Position numbers and translations under genes: made by a program. Below the pieces are notes generated by a model. It ran no database searches, was not told the DNA's origin, and saw only the letters and a program-made list of their open reading frames with translations. 64,000 bases of DNA from Methylobacterium dankookense (GTDB lineage: Bacteria; Pseudomonadota; Alphaproteobacteria; Rhizobiales; Beijerinckiaceae), in the NCBI RefSeq assembly GCF_902141855.1, contig NZ_CABFVH010000033.1, positions 1 through 64,000 on the forward strand, read 5' to 3'. Shown here one piece after another: positions 1-8,083 of the stretch; the first letter of the stretch is position 1; every line of letters starts with the position of its first letter.

Positions 1-277
1 GGTCCACATGGCAGATCCAGGTCAGGTTTCAGCACCCTCTTGGAATCACTGCCATCCCGGCCACTCAACCCTGCCTCAGCCCCTTATCGGACGGGCTCTC
101 AGTGGTGGTCAAAAGCTGATCGGCTCCACTGGGAAGCCACTTCGGTGAACCGCTGAAACCCGCAATGGTTTGGGAAGGGCGAACATATGCAGGGCTCGGG
201 CAGCCTCCTGCTACCGCGTAGACACGCGGTTACGTCGCTAGATCACGTGCTGATCTCAATGTGAGAGAACGCATAAC

Positions 278-364
278 CACTTCTCCCCCTGACATTCATG
301 AGGACGACCTACCCGGGAGGGCAGGATCTATATGCCTCTTGAGTGTCAGGGGGGAATAGAAGTG
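278..364. repeat. Long imperfect inverted repeat
   Basis: The left arm at 278-303 (starting CACTTCTCCCCCTGACA) matches the reverse complement of the right arm at 335-364 (ending CAGGGGGGAATAGAAGTG) with a few mismatches and a small bulge. The arms enclose about 31 bases. Transcribed, this would form one long hairpin. No T-run follows, so it is not a plain terminator. Confidence 0.6.
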
Positions 365-405
365 TGCCTCAACTCATGTGAGAGGACAGATTTTTAACTA
401 AAGAT

Positions 406-452
406 CTGGCTCCGCGAACGAGTGAAGCCCGCGGAACGAGAGAGGGAGCCAG
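406..452. repeat. 8-bp perfect inverted repeat, hairpin
   Basis: CTGGCTCC at 406-413 is repeated in inverted form as GGAGCCAG at 445-452. The 31-base purine-rich interior (GAACGAG-like motifs) could fold further through CCGCG/CGCGG. It lies just downstream of the longer inverted repeat, so the two may be parts of one structured element. Confidence 0.5.
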
Positions 453-491
453 TAGCGGGAACGAACGAATGTGAGTTACCGCTCGATCATA

Positions 492-986
492 TTAGAACCA
501 GCGATTGAAAAACTCGTACTCGCTGTGGCTGCTGGTCATTTCGTCGGTGTCGTGGAAGAAGGCTATCCGGTACCCGGGATTTTCGGCCAGATAGATGTTC
601 TTGCGTCGGGGCGACCACCAGTCGAGAAACTCGCGAACGCCGCATGGCGTGCCCTTGATCTCGCACACCGGCAAGATGCCTTCGGACGCTTCATCCTTCG
701 TGACCCGGCGCACAGCATGACCGTAGCTGTCGCCGGCAGATACACCGCATATGTAGGTGCCCTCAGCATGAAGGCCGACCGAATTTGCCATCTCGAAAAA
801 GACGTAGCACTGGATGGCAGGCAGATACCGTTGAGTGAGCCGCGACCGTGTGGGCGACTCTATCAGGCCGTAGTCGCCCGGATGGAGCAGGACGGTAGGG
901 CAGGGCCCGTCACGACCAAGCAACCGCGGAACAACTTTATTCAGCATCGCGATCAGGTCAGCGGCGGTGGAGAAACGACCCTTCAT
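492..986 (-). CDS. Hypothetical protein, 164 aa
   Basis: I do not recognise this family. The ATG is preceded by AGGAG about ten bases upstream, which supports both start and strand. The product is soluble, with no signal peptide or membrane segment. It is fairly rich in Tyr, Phe and Cys, with a central YVFFEMANSVG stretch and a C-terminal EYEFFNRWF end. It lies 54 bases downstream of another small gene on the same strand, so the two probably form an operon. Codon use is less GC-biased than in core genes, fitting an accessory island. The opposite strand is also open but has a poorer start and composition. Confidence 0.6.
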   Translation of the reverse strand: MKGRFSTAADLIAMLNKVVPRLLGRDGPCPTVLLHPGDYGLIESPTRSRLTQRYLPAIQCYVFFEMANSVGLHAEGTYICGVSAGDSYGHAVRRVTKDEASEGILPVCEIKGTPCGVREFLDWWSPRRKNIYLAENPGYRIAFFHDTDEMTSSHSEYEFFNRWF

Positions 987-1040
987 TTTTGGCTCCTTGA
1001 CATTCGTTCAACGCTTCAACGATGCCTGATGGAACCACGT

Positions 1041-1229
1041 CTACTTACCAGACTCAGCTACGGACTTGGCATTTATCGCTGATATCTTTGCGGATGTTTC
1101 CGCTTTAAGATCCTTGATCTTCTCATTAGCCTGCTGCCTCTTTTTGGCAGCAGTTCGAGATTGGGCTGGTGTCAAAGGCTTGCGTATGCCAGCCTCTGAG
1201 GACGGGTGGGCAAATTCGTAGAAGCGCAT
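1041..1229 (-). CDS. Small basic helical protein, 62 aa
   Basis: Starting at the ATG at 1229 the product begins MRFYEFAHPS and then runs into a lysine- and alanine-rich helical tail with the motif LTPAQSRTAAKKRQQ. This suggests a small coiled-coil or nucleic-acid-binding protein. Comparable short proteins with a TPAQ...KK pattern are known from prophages and islands, but I cannot give a function. A longer form from 1292 exists, but its extra N-terminus is Arg/Ala/Leu-rich and looks non-coding. It precedes the 492-986 gene on the same strand. No clear ribosome-binding site is seen. Confidence 0.5.
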   Translation of the reverse strand: MRFYEFAHPSSEAGIRKPLTPAQSRTAAKKRQQANEKIKDLKAETSAKISAINAKSVAESGK

Positions 1230-1416
1230 ACCGTATTTACGCGAGCGAGATCGAGCCCGCGCCAAAGCCAACCCGAGAAGCACTCCCGGCAAAACGCATG
1301 TAATTTCAGATACTTAGCTGCGTCGGCTACACTCCACGGGCGTAGGGTCTAGAGGCCGTTGTAGAGGCCGATGATTTCGGAACCGCTGACCAGGGCAACT
1401 CTTGCGGCTCTCCCGC

Positions 1417-2022
1417 CTATGAGCCGGTCCCTTTAATGCACGAGTGGTGCTGGTCGAGGAGGCGGTAGACGCTCGCCCGGCCAATTCTTAGGCGCTTGGC
1501 GATGGCCGACGCGCCAAGCTTTTCAACCTCTCGCAGGTAGCGGACTGCATCAGCATCGATGGACCGAGGGCGGCCCTTGTATGTGCGCTCATGCCTCGGC
1601 TTGCTCTGATCGGCGGCCTTCTTGGCTGCAATCCCGTCAAGCTGTCGTTCCTTCCGGAGCCGGGTCTCGAACTCCGCGAAAGCCATCAATAGGTTCAAGA
1701 ACAGATCGCTGGTGGATGACCCATCGAGCACTACGCCAGCTTGATCGATGGCGCGGAACCTCACCCCTCGCTTCTTCCACGCTGTTATGATGCCCTGAAA
1801 GTCCGCCATGGATCGCGCGCATCGGTCGATACGCGTCATGATGACTTCGTCTCCCTCACGCACGAAGGCCATTAGCGCTTCGAACTCCGAGCGTCCGCTC
1901 AAGCTATTACCGCTCCGCTTCTCCGCGAAAACGCGTTCAGCGCCGGCAGCACGGAGCTTCTCGATCTGCGTCGTAAGGTCTTGATCCGCGGCGCTAACGC
2001 GTGCGTACGCGACGATGGCCAT
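1417..2022 (-). CDS. Serine recombinase (resolvase/invertase family)
   Basis: Site-specific recombinase that cuts and rejoins DNA through a covalent serine intermediate. The N-terminal catalytic domain shows YARVSAADQDL with the nucleophile at Ser10, followed by the conserved arginine region EVIMTRIDRCARS and the AFAEFETRLRKERQLDGI E-helix. A C-terminal helix-turn-helix (about residues 165-195, ASAIAKRLRIGRASVYRLL) would bind the crossover site. At about 201 aa it has the normal length for small resolvases, so it belongs to the Tn3 resolvase/Hin-type group and not the large integrases. The start MAIVAYARVS has GGGGTGAG just upstream; a GTG three codons earlier is the alternative. It sits inside the island and may act on inversion or resolution sites in the 140 bases upstream. 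Confidence 0.9.
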   Translation of the reverse strand: MAIVAYARVSAADQDLTTQIEKLRAAGAERVFAEKRSGNSLSGRSEFEALMAFVREGDEVIMTRIDRCARSMADFQGIITAWKKRGVRFRAIDQAGVVLDGSSTSDLFLNLLMAFAEFETRLRKERQLDGIAAKKAADQSKPRHERTYKGRPRSIDADAVRYLREVEKLGASAIAKRLRIGRASVYRLLDQHHSCIKGTGS

Positions 2023-2173
2023 TGCGCTCACCCCTGTCTCGTATGGTCCTAGACCTCAGTATCAGAGCGTCTCAGAAGCCGCGAGGCGATCCATATAAGA
2101 CAGTGAACAGATGGCAGAGGCGTCTCGATATTCTGCCTCGGTTGGGTGTACGCAAACAAGAACCGCCAGCCAT

Positions 2174-4660
2174 CTATCTCCTTCTAGCACCACCTTTGGT
2201 TCTCTGTTTTACACCCTTGGCTCGGGCTTTCGGCACCCCATCTATAGCATCTTTGACGTCTATGAACGTTTTATCCTGTGTTTGGAGTAGATCTACAAAA
2301 TCGAAATAAGAAGCGCCAATATTTGCAGCGCTCCATTGTTCGAAAAGGTACTCCCGAAACTGGTACGCCTTCCTGTATCGATCCGAGATCGAGAATGAAG
2401 GAGCCAGATCAGATACGTCTGCTCTTATATTCTGGTCAAAGATCGGAGTGTCCGTAGATGTTGCGTCGAGGTAAGTAAATGCGCCACCCCAAAATCGGAT
2501 ATGATAAATGCCGACAGACGTCGCCCTAAAGTAAAACTCGTCTGGATTGGCGGTTTCGGCAACAGGTATTTCTCTGTAATGAGCATAGGGAGTTTCGATC
2601 ATCTTCTTCGTAGCAAGTCTGCGCAACGCATGTCTAGTTTGAGCCTCAATGAACCCCAGTTTTGACATCTCACCGATTATGCTGCTTCCACTTATGAACC
2701 CGTCATTGTCTCTTACGCCGACATTCGAACTTAGATACGCGACAACCAATCCGCACAAAAAATGCTCACGGGGGTCGGCCATTGACGTATCATAGATATT
2801 GCACGCAACCTGCGATGATTGAGGATTGAAATATGCATACTCACCAAGCAAAGCGTGCTTTGTAAATTCGTGCAGAGGAACTCTGTAGTTGCCGTATTGC
2901 TCCTCCATTTTTACGATTTTCTGCGAGTCAACATTAGCGCTGCCACAAAAACCAGTTATCAACTCTATCACTGCTCGCGTATTTCCGCCGGTAATGTTGC
3001 TAAGAAAAGCTCGAATAGCCTCATTGTTCCTAATCGATCTCAGAGTGACGTTCATGAAGGTCGCCACACTACCAATTTTGATCATTGCCCCATGCAAACC
3101 TGCATGTTCGACCTTTCCTTCAGCAACTCTGACCGCAAACGACAGCCTTTTCTGAACTACTTCGTCAGCAGGCGGCGGAGAGATCGTTAGAATTTTGTTT
3201 TGATAGCCCGACAATGAGCCAGATGATTTAGAGTGATAGAAGGTACTCGGACGCAGAGCTACGAACACAAGGAGATTGCGCGTCGCGGCAAGCTCTTGAG
3301 CAATTAGAAATGCCTCCTGCTGGACTTCAAAATTGCGCTGATCCGCATTATCCATTATAAGGATGATCTTCTTGTTTCGTCCCTTTGCTAGATGCCCCAG
3401 CGACGCGTGCAAGTGAGCGTCACTTCTGTTTTCTAATGTCTTCAGAAACGCGATCTTTTCCTTTTCGTAGGCAGCATTATCAATTCCCTTCAGGCGGCCA
3501 TCGACTCCGCCGTCAAATGACTTGATCTCGCGATAATATACCGACTCGATGAACTCGTACTTATGGATGTCGATGCCATATTTTTGATTTAAGCTATTCG
3601 GTATTTCGTATAGAACGTGAGATTTTATATCTGAGGTCAGATTTGCCTTGAGACCTAGATTGATGTGAATGAAATAAGTTTCTGCTTTTTCCTCTTGGTC
3701 TAAGCTTTCGTAAAGATTTTCGAAGAAAGAGGTCTTGCCTACTCCGACATCGCCGATTACGACTATAGGACGAGATCCAGAAGATAAAATTGCAGGATCA
3801 TTCAAAAGATCGCCGTTTTTACCGGTACCGGTCGCAGAGTTTACTGCCGATGGCGTAACACTGTCACCGCCAACTCTACGATATCGAGCGGAGATAATCC
3901 GCTTGCTCAGAAGGAGATGCTGGTTGTTTGCCTCCAGCGGCACATAGCACTCCCTGTAAAAATCCTTTTTTATGTTAGGATTATCTTCGATTTCTTCAAG
4001 CAAAACCTCCGAAAGTCCGCGAAGGTTCTCTTCGAACTCGCTTCTATACCTAAATTTGCGGAGTTCCGGGATGCCTTCTGAAGCTTTGGGAGGTATCCGA
4101 GGGTTGCGGTGAATAGCCAGATCTTGATGCGCTCGGTTTTCAAAGATGCCCTCGGGCGAAAGCAGTGTCCAGAGTAGCGGAAAGAAATCTATGTAGCTCT
4201 GAAAGCCGTTAAAGAAATAGCACTCTCCGTCTAGCGGAGACATACCAGGGGTTAGAGCCTGGAATATTGCAAGTTGAGGACCGTTACATACTATAGCTAT
4301 GGGTGCCCCGTGTATAACACAGTAAGGTAGCACTTGATGCACAGCAGCAGTAAATTCTGGAGACGCAGCCAGTAGGGGACGCATCTTCCTTATGCTGCTA
4401 GGTCTACCGACAGGAAGCTTTGAAAAGATCTTCGCTTCGCGCTTTGCTTCTAAAATTGCACGCGCATTTCCAAGTATGTAGTCGCTGCGCCCTCCGAGGT
4501 CGTCAGTGACCTCGACGCGCATATTCGGCCGCTCCCAGCCCAAGCATTCAATTACAAATCTGTCTATAAATTGAAATCTATTTGTAGCCTCGTCCCAATG
4601 CTTACTATCGGGCGGCAGATTAGCTATGATGTCCTTCAGCTTCGAAAGGCCATCCGTCAT
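2174..4660 (-). CDS. Nuclease-NTPase fusion, predicted defence protein
   Basis: A large protein, 828 aa from the ATG at 4660, in two visible parts. The N-terminus resembles the PD-(D/E)XK domain of type I restriction HsdR subunits: Asp60 in GGRSDYIL, Glu71-x-Lys73 in ILEAKREAK, then a Gln/Tyr helix and the strand APIAIVCNGPQLAIFQ, typical of that fold. The centre is a P-loop ATPase with Walker A GDVGVGKT (303-310) and Walker B IILIMDN (Asp437). A later VALRPSTF strand could be the sensor Arg region. The C-terminal third is helical, perhaps with a winged-helix segment, and ends in a basic tail. The layout recalls STAND/AAA-type antiphage proteins with a nuclease effector, but I cannot name a described system. 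Codons are markedly AT-richer than in neighbours. In-frame upstream starts exist (ATG 4678, TTG 4753); no good ribosome-binding site decides. Confidence 0.7.
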   Translation of the reverse strand: MTDGLSKLKDIIANLPPDSKHWDEATNRFQFIDRFVIECLGWERPNMRVEVTDDLGGRSDYILGNARAILEAKREAKIFSKLPVGRPSSIRKMRPLLAASPEFTAAVHQVLPYCVIHGAPIAIVCNGPQLAIFQALTPGMSPLDGECYFFNGFQSYIDFFPLLWTLLSPEGIFENRAHQDLAIHRNPRIPPKASEGIPELRKFRYRSEFEENLRGLSEVLLEEIEDNPNIKKDFYRECYVPLEANNQHLLLSKRIISARYRRVGGDSVTPSAVNSATGTGKNGDLLNDPAILSSGSRPIVVIGDVGVGKTSFFENLYESLDQEEKAETYFIHINLGLKANLTSDIKSHVLYEIPNSLNQKYGIDIHKYEFIESVYYREIKSFDGGVDGRLKGIDNAAYEKEKIAFLKTLENRSDAHLHASLGHLAKGRNKKIILIMDNADQRNFEVQQEAFLIAQELAATRNLLVFVALRPSTFYHSKSSGSLSGYQNKILTISPPPADEVVQKRLSFAVRVAEGKVEHAGLHGAMIKIGSVATFMNVTLRSIRNNEAIRAFLSNITGGNTRAVIELITGFCGSANVDSQKIVKMEEQYGNYRVPLHEFTKHALLGEYAYFNPQSSQVACNIYDTSMADPREHFLCGLVVAYLSSNVGVRDNDGFISGSSIIGEMSKLGFIEAQTRHALRRLATKKMIETPYAHYREIPVAETANPDEFYFRATSVGIYHIRFWGGAFTYLDATSTDTPIFDQNIRADVSDLAPSFSISDRYRKAYQFREYLFEQWSAANIGASYFDFVDLLQTQDKTFIDVKDAIDGVPKARAKGVKQRTKGGARRR

Positions 4661-4754
4661 TTCGAAAGGTGCGCGCATTGGCAATCTGCAAGGCAGGAAA
4701 TCTGTGTGACCGTTATGTGCGTGTTCGGCTCTCCCCACAAGGCGTCTCCACAAG

Positions 4755-4810
4755 GGTCCTGTGAGGGGACGATGCAGAGCATCTCGGTTTAGAGTGCATC
4801 GTGGTCCTGT
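4755..4810. repeat. Direct plus inverted repeats before NTPase gene
   Basis: GGTCCTGT occurs at 4755-4762 and again at 4803-4810. Between the copies CGATGCA (4770-4776) pairs with TGCATCG (4795-4801). The cluster lies about 100 bases upstream of the NTPase start and could be an operator or a recombination site. Confidence 0.4.
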
Positions 4811-4953
4811 CAGTACGTAGGCTGCGCGGCGGTAATCAGGCCGACCGGAGCCTTGGGTAGCCTTGAGAGTTCGACCAGGGCTGCATGACAGGCAGGCCGG
4901 TTATTCAAAGCCACGCTCGCGATCTGCTGCGCGCTGATGTCGGCGGCGATCAC
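4810..4953 (-). CDS. Possible small protein or remnant, 47 aa
   Basis: An open frame from GTG at 4953 to TGA at 4810 encodes a compact soluble peptide with the segment ALNNRPACHAALVELSR and the C-terminal end LITAAQPTY. The frame stays open about fifteen codons further upstream, to a TAG, without another standard start. It follows the integrase on the same strand. The amino-acid pattern looks protein-like, but no ribosome-binding site is evident. It may be the tail of a degraded gene. The rest of 4661-5088 shows no gene. Confidence 0.3.
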   Translation of the reverse strand: MIAADISAQQIASVALNNRPACHAALVELSRLPKAPVGLITAAQPTY

Positions 4954-5088
4954 CCGGTCAGATCGCTCTGCCGCCAGTTTGGAGGGTTTGCGTATTCGCT
5001 AGACCCGCCAGCGAGCCCCAGCGTTTAGCGGGCTTGATCGTCCAAAGGTCCACTGGCGAGTGCCGGCGACTCCGCCGATGCCCACTGC

Positions 5089-6591
5089 CTAGACGTCGTA
5101 GCGTGGAAAATTTGCCATGGCCTCCGCCATCATGGGAATGGTGGGTGCCTCGTACTTCCGGCGCACCGCTCCGGGCGTGTGGCCGACGATCTCGTCCCGC
5201 ACCCGCGCGTCCATGAGATTGACGGCACGCGTTTTGAAGGTGTGCCTCCATCCGTGGTTTGGATCTACGGCTGGGTCGAGGTTTACCTTTTTCCGCAACC
5301 ACTCAGCGATCTTGCGCGACCTCACCTCATGCGGGGGAGTACGGGCACTCTTCGAATGGCGCGCCGGGTCAAAAAACAGAGGCCCTGATCCAATGGCCGC
5401 GACAAAGTCGAGGAACCCCCGCTCGATCAAATGGGGGTGGATCGGCACAGATCGCGGCTCGGACGTCTTCGTCCGCGAAAAGTGCATGATATGGGAGCCC
5501 TGCTCCTGGCGGATGTCGGTGGCCTCCAACGCTGTTAGCTCCGAGATGCGTGCACCGGAGTAGGCTGCCAGCCAAGGGCACCACCGCTTCCCCTGATTGG
5601 CCTTATCATGCGGGCCCCAGGGCGCGACCTCCTGCGCGGCTCGTAGGATCGCCAGGACCTCTGCGTCGCGAAATGTTCTCTCCCGGGTTTTGACGTGGCG
5701 CGGAAGGTCGAGCGCCACCCCCTCGACCGGATTGGCGTCCACGATCTGCCCGCCCTGCCGCTTCGTAGCCCAGGAGAACAAGGACGACGCTGCGACGAGA
5801 TCGTTGCGGTTGATGGTCCTTGGATGAATGCCCTCAGAGGACTGCCTGTGCTCCGCCCAGGAGTAGATGTCGTCGCCAGTGATGTGGCGGACGTCACGAT
5901 CCGGCAGATACGCTGCCAGCCTGCTGATGCTTGCCTCGTATCGATGCAGCGTGTTCGTAGCCAACTTGTCTGAGTGATAGAGACGGTAGCGGCTCCAGAG
6001 GTCGCTGACGGTGATCGGCATACCGCGCGGTCCTTGGGCTGCGGCTCCACCATGGCGGGGTCGCGCTGTGAGCCCGGAGGTCTTGGGCGATGATGGCGCG
6101 GTGGGCTCCTCAAGCCTCTCCCCGCGCAGCATCGCCCAGGCTTCATCCATGATGCTGGCGGTCGCGCTGACGATCCGGGCTTGGTTTGCCTCTGTCGCCG
6201 GCTCGCTCAAGTCACCTAGAAGTTTCTTAGAGCCCGGCCTGAAGCGCGCGACCGCCTCCTCCCAGGCCATACCGCCCGCAGGTCCGGAGAGTGTGCCCGG
6301 TCTCGCGGCTTCGGTAGCTTGCTCCGACGCGACGATTGCCTGCGGCGATCTAGCGGCGTCCCAGAATGCTTGTAACGCGGCATCGGCAATCGCGTGCCGC
6401 GTTCTTGCAACCCGATCATCCTTGGTACGCAGCGAAGCTCGGACGATGTCGCCGACTTTAAGGTCAACCTGGGACCCATCCCCGATGGGCAGCGTCAGTG
6501 TGGTCCCACGCAAACGGCCCACAAGGTCACGAGGTGTTTTCTGGCGAAGCTGCCAGACACCGCTTTTCGGGTCTTTCCAGGGATGAGCCAT
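5089..6591 (-). CDS. Tyrosine recombinase / island integrase
   Basis: Phage-type integrase of 500 aa that would recombine the island with the neighbouring tRNA gene. The N-terminal region starts MAHPWKDPKSGVWQLR, as in long integrases with a DUF6538-like arm-binding segment. A core-binding SAM-like domain spans about 193-300. The catalytic domain (about 305-490) carries the full set: Arg348 in YSGARISELTAL, Lys375 in SRTKTSEPRSVP, His446/Arg449 in HGWRHTF, His471 in VGHTPG and Tyr480 in RRKYE. The gene starts about 90 bases from the 3' end of tRNA-Leu and is read in the same direction, the classic arrangement for tRNA-targeting elements. The ATG at 6591 is preferred over a TTG two codons upstream. 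Confidence 0.92.
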   Translation of the reverse strand: MAHPWKDPKSGVWQLRQKTPRDLVGRLRGTTLTLPIGDGSQVDLKVGDIVRASLRTKDDRVARTRHAIADAALQAFWDAARSPQAIVASEQATEAARPGTLSGPAGGMAWEEAVARFRPGSKKLLGDLSEPATEANQARIVSATASIMDEAWAMLRGERLEEPTAPSSPKTSGLTARPRHGGAAAQGPRGMPITVSDLWSRYRLYHSDKLATNTLHRYEASISRLAAYLPDRDVRHITGDDIYSWAEHRQSSEGIHPRTINRNDLVAASSLFSWATKRQGGQIVDANPVEGVALDLPRHVKTRERTFRDAEVLAILRAAQEVAPWGPHDKANQGKRWCPWLAAYSGARISELTALEATDIRQEQGSHIMHFSRTKTSEPRSVPIHPHLIERGFLDFVAAIGSGPLFFDPARHSKSARTPPHEVRSRKIAEWLRKKVNLDPAVDPNHGWRHTFKTRAVNLMDARVRDEIVGHTPGAVRRKYEAPTIPMMAEAMANFPRYDV

Positions 6592-6678
6592 ACGCAACGG
6601 TGTGTGTCCCAGGTGTGCTACCGGGACGCGCTATCCGACTGATTTTCCTTAAGTTCCCGGTTCACCTCGGGAAAGGTT

Positions 6679-6763
6679 TGGTGCGGCCAAGAGGACTCGA
6701 ACCTCCACCCCTCGCGGGACTAGCACCTCAAGCTAGCGCGTCTACCAATTCCGCCATGGCCGC
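6679..6763 (-). tRNA. tRNA-Leu (anticodon GAG)
   Basis: Complete cloverleaf on the minus strand. The acceptor arm GCGGCCA/TGGCCGC pairs over seven bases, the discriminator is A, and CCA is encoded (6679-6681). The anticodon stem CTAGC/GCTAG closes a TTGAGGT loop, giving GAG, which reads CUU/CUC. A variable arm of class II length and the T-arm sequence GGTTCGAGTCC are present. Its 3' end faces the integrase and is the probable attachment site of the island to the left. Confidence 0.96.
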
Positions 6764-6891
6764 ATCGGTACCCGGTTCCGGGTTCCGTTCGCTCCCCGGC
6801 GGCGTTGCCGTCTCGGGTGAGCGGCGCAGCGGATAACAGATACATTCGGCCGCGACAAGCGCCGTCGTGCGATCTTTGTCGCGTTCGCGCC

Positions 6892-7206
6892 TCAGAGCGG
6901 CTCGTGGGCCGGCTCGAACAGGGGCATCGCGCCGTCGCCGATGCTGAGGCCGGGCTCGCGCTGGGCCTCGGCCTTGCGGATCAATTCGGTCACCTCCACC
7001 GAGATGCGGTTGCCCGTCACCACGATCTGGCCGCGGGCGATCGGGTGGTCGTTGGCCAGGATCTCGACCATGTCGGTCTCGCTGGCCTCCAGCTCGATCA
7101 CGGCGCCGCGGCCCATGCGCAGCAGCATGTGCAGCGGCATGCGGCAGCGCCCCAGCACCACCGTGACATCGACCTGCAGATTGTCCAGAACCGCCACGCG
7201 CCGCAC
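6892..7206 (-). CDS. fliN: FliN-like flagellar motor switch protein
   Basis: SpoA/FliN domain protein of 104 aa, the size of a minimal FliN. Conserved blocks include VLDNLQVDVTVVLGRCRMPL, the GRGAVIELEASETDMVEI strand region and ARGQIVVTGNRISVEVTEL. FliN forms part of the C-ring at the base of the flagellum and takes part in switching and export. The gene starts with GTG and has no ribosome-binding site that settles this. It stands alone between tRNA-Leu and lipB with no other flagellar genes visible. It could therefore be a displaced fliN or a paralogue with another SpoA role, since the same fold occurs in type III secretion. Confidence 0.85.
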   Translation of the reverse strand: MRRVAVLDNLQVDVTVVLGRCRMPLHMLLRMGRGAVIELEASETDMVEILANDHPIARGQIVVTGNRISVEVTELIRKAEAQREPGLSIGDGAMPLFEPAHEPL

Positions 7207-7285
7207 TCTCGCCCGCCGCCCCGTCCGCTTGCCTTCGCGCGCGAACGGGTGCTCAGGGAGAGCTTCCGCGCATCATGGTGAACTC

Positions 7286-8002
7286 TTGGTAAACGCGTCC
7301 CGTCTGGCTGCCGCGCCGGAGACCTTCCTGCCCCGCCCGGGCTCGCCGCCGGTCGAATGGCGCATCGCCGAGGACCTCGTCGGCTATGCGGAGGCGGTGG
7401 CTGTCATGGAGGCGCGCGCCGCGGCCATCGCGCGCGGGGAGGCCGGCGAGTGCGTCTGGCTCCTGGAGCACCCGCCGCTCTACACCGCCGGCACCTCGGC
7501 CAAGGCCGCGGATCTGGTGGCGCCGGACCGCTTCCCCGTCCACGCCACGGGCCGGGGCGGCCAGTACACCTATCACGGGCCCGGCCAGCGCGTGGCCTAC
7601 GTGATGCTCGATCTCGGCCGCCGCCGCACGGACCTGCGCGCCTATGTGGCGAGCCTGGAGGCGTGGCTGATCGCGACGCTCGACGCCTTCAACGTGCGGG
7701 CCGAGCGGCGCGAGGACCGGGTCGGGGTCTGGGTGCGCCGCCCGGAGAAGGGCGCCGGCGCGGAGGACAAGATCGCCGCGATCGGCATCCGCGTGCGCCG
7801 CTGGGTGAGCTTCCACGGCATCAGCCTCAACGTCGAGCCGGATCTCGGGCATTTCTCCGGCATCGTGCCCTGCGGCGTGCGCGAGCACGGGGTGACGAGC
7901 CTCGTCGATCTCGGGCAGATCGTGAGCATGCCGGAGGTCGACATGCAGCTGCGCGCGGCCTTCGAGCCGATCTTCGGCGAGACGGTCCTCGTCGCCGGCT
8001 GA
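7286..8002 (+). CDS. lipB: Octanoyl-[ACP]:protein N-octanoyltransferase LipB
   Basis: Transfers octanoyl from acyl-carrier protein to the lipoyl domains of 2-oxoacid dehydrogenases and GcvH, the first step of lipoate synthesis, in the cytoplasm. Family signatures are EHPPLYTAGTSAK, the RGGQYTYHGPGQ loop, the catalytic Lys near residue 162 (EDKIAAIGIRV) and the catalytic Cys near 196 (SGIVPCGVREHGVTSL). At 238 aa it has the usual alphaproteobacterial length. No in-frame ATG is available near the expected N-terminus, so the TTG at 7286 is chosen; upstream open frame exists but overlaps fliN antisense. It is read divergently from fliN. Confidence 0.93.
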   Translation: MVNASRLAAAPETFLPRPGSPPVEWRIAEDLVGYAEAVAVMEARAAAIARGEAGECVWLLEHPPLYTAGTSAKAADLVAPDRFPVHATGRGGQYTYHGPGQRVAYVMLDLGRRRTDLRAYVASLEAWLIATLDAFNVRAERREDRVGVWVRRPEKGAGAEDKIAAIGIRVRRWVSFHGISLNVEPDLGHFSGIVPCGVREHGVTSLVDLGQIVSMPEVDMQLRAAFEPIFGETVLVAG

Positions 8003-8062
8003 GAGGCAGATTCGCCGGACCAGGCCCTCCCGGATCCCCGGACGTGTCGGCACGTTCGGGCA

Positions 8063-8083
8063 GCGTTCTCGTTTCGAGAACGC
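8063..8083. promoter_or_regulatory. 9-bp palindrome upstream of catabolic operon
   Basis: GCGTTCTCG and CGAGAACGC are perfect inverted arms separated by TTT. The palindrome lies about 80 bases upstream of the CoA-transferase start and just after lipB. The symmetry fits an operator for a dimeric regulator. A factor-independent terminator is less likely because no T-run follows. Confidence 0.4.

Larger units (their letters stand above)
1..470. other. Gene-free left end with inverted repeats
   Basis: I see no convincing protein gene in these 470 bases. Base composition is lower in GC than the chromosome to the right of the tRNA-Leu. The stretch contains two inverted repeats, listed separately, and purine-rich runs that look more like a structured RNA or a mobile-element end than coding DNA. 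A ribozyme or intron fragment is possible, but I could not identify a domain V or any other diagnostic motif. Confidence 0.4.

Noticed and set aside
471..1082. Plus-strand 203-codon frame over the 164-aa gene
   Set aside because: The minus-strand frame has a proper ribosome-binding site and more protein-like composition.
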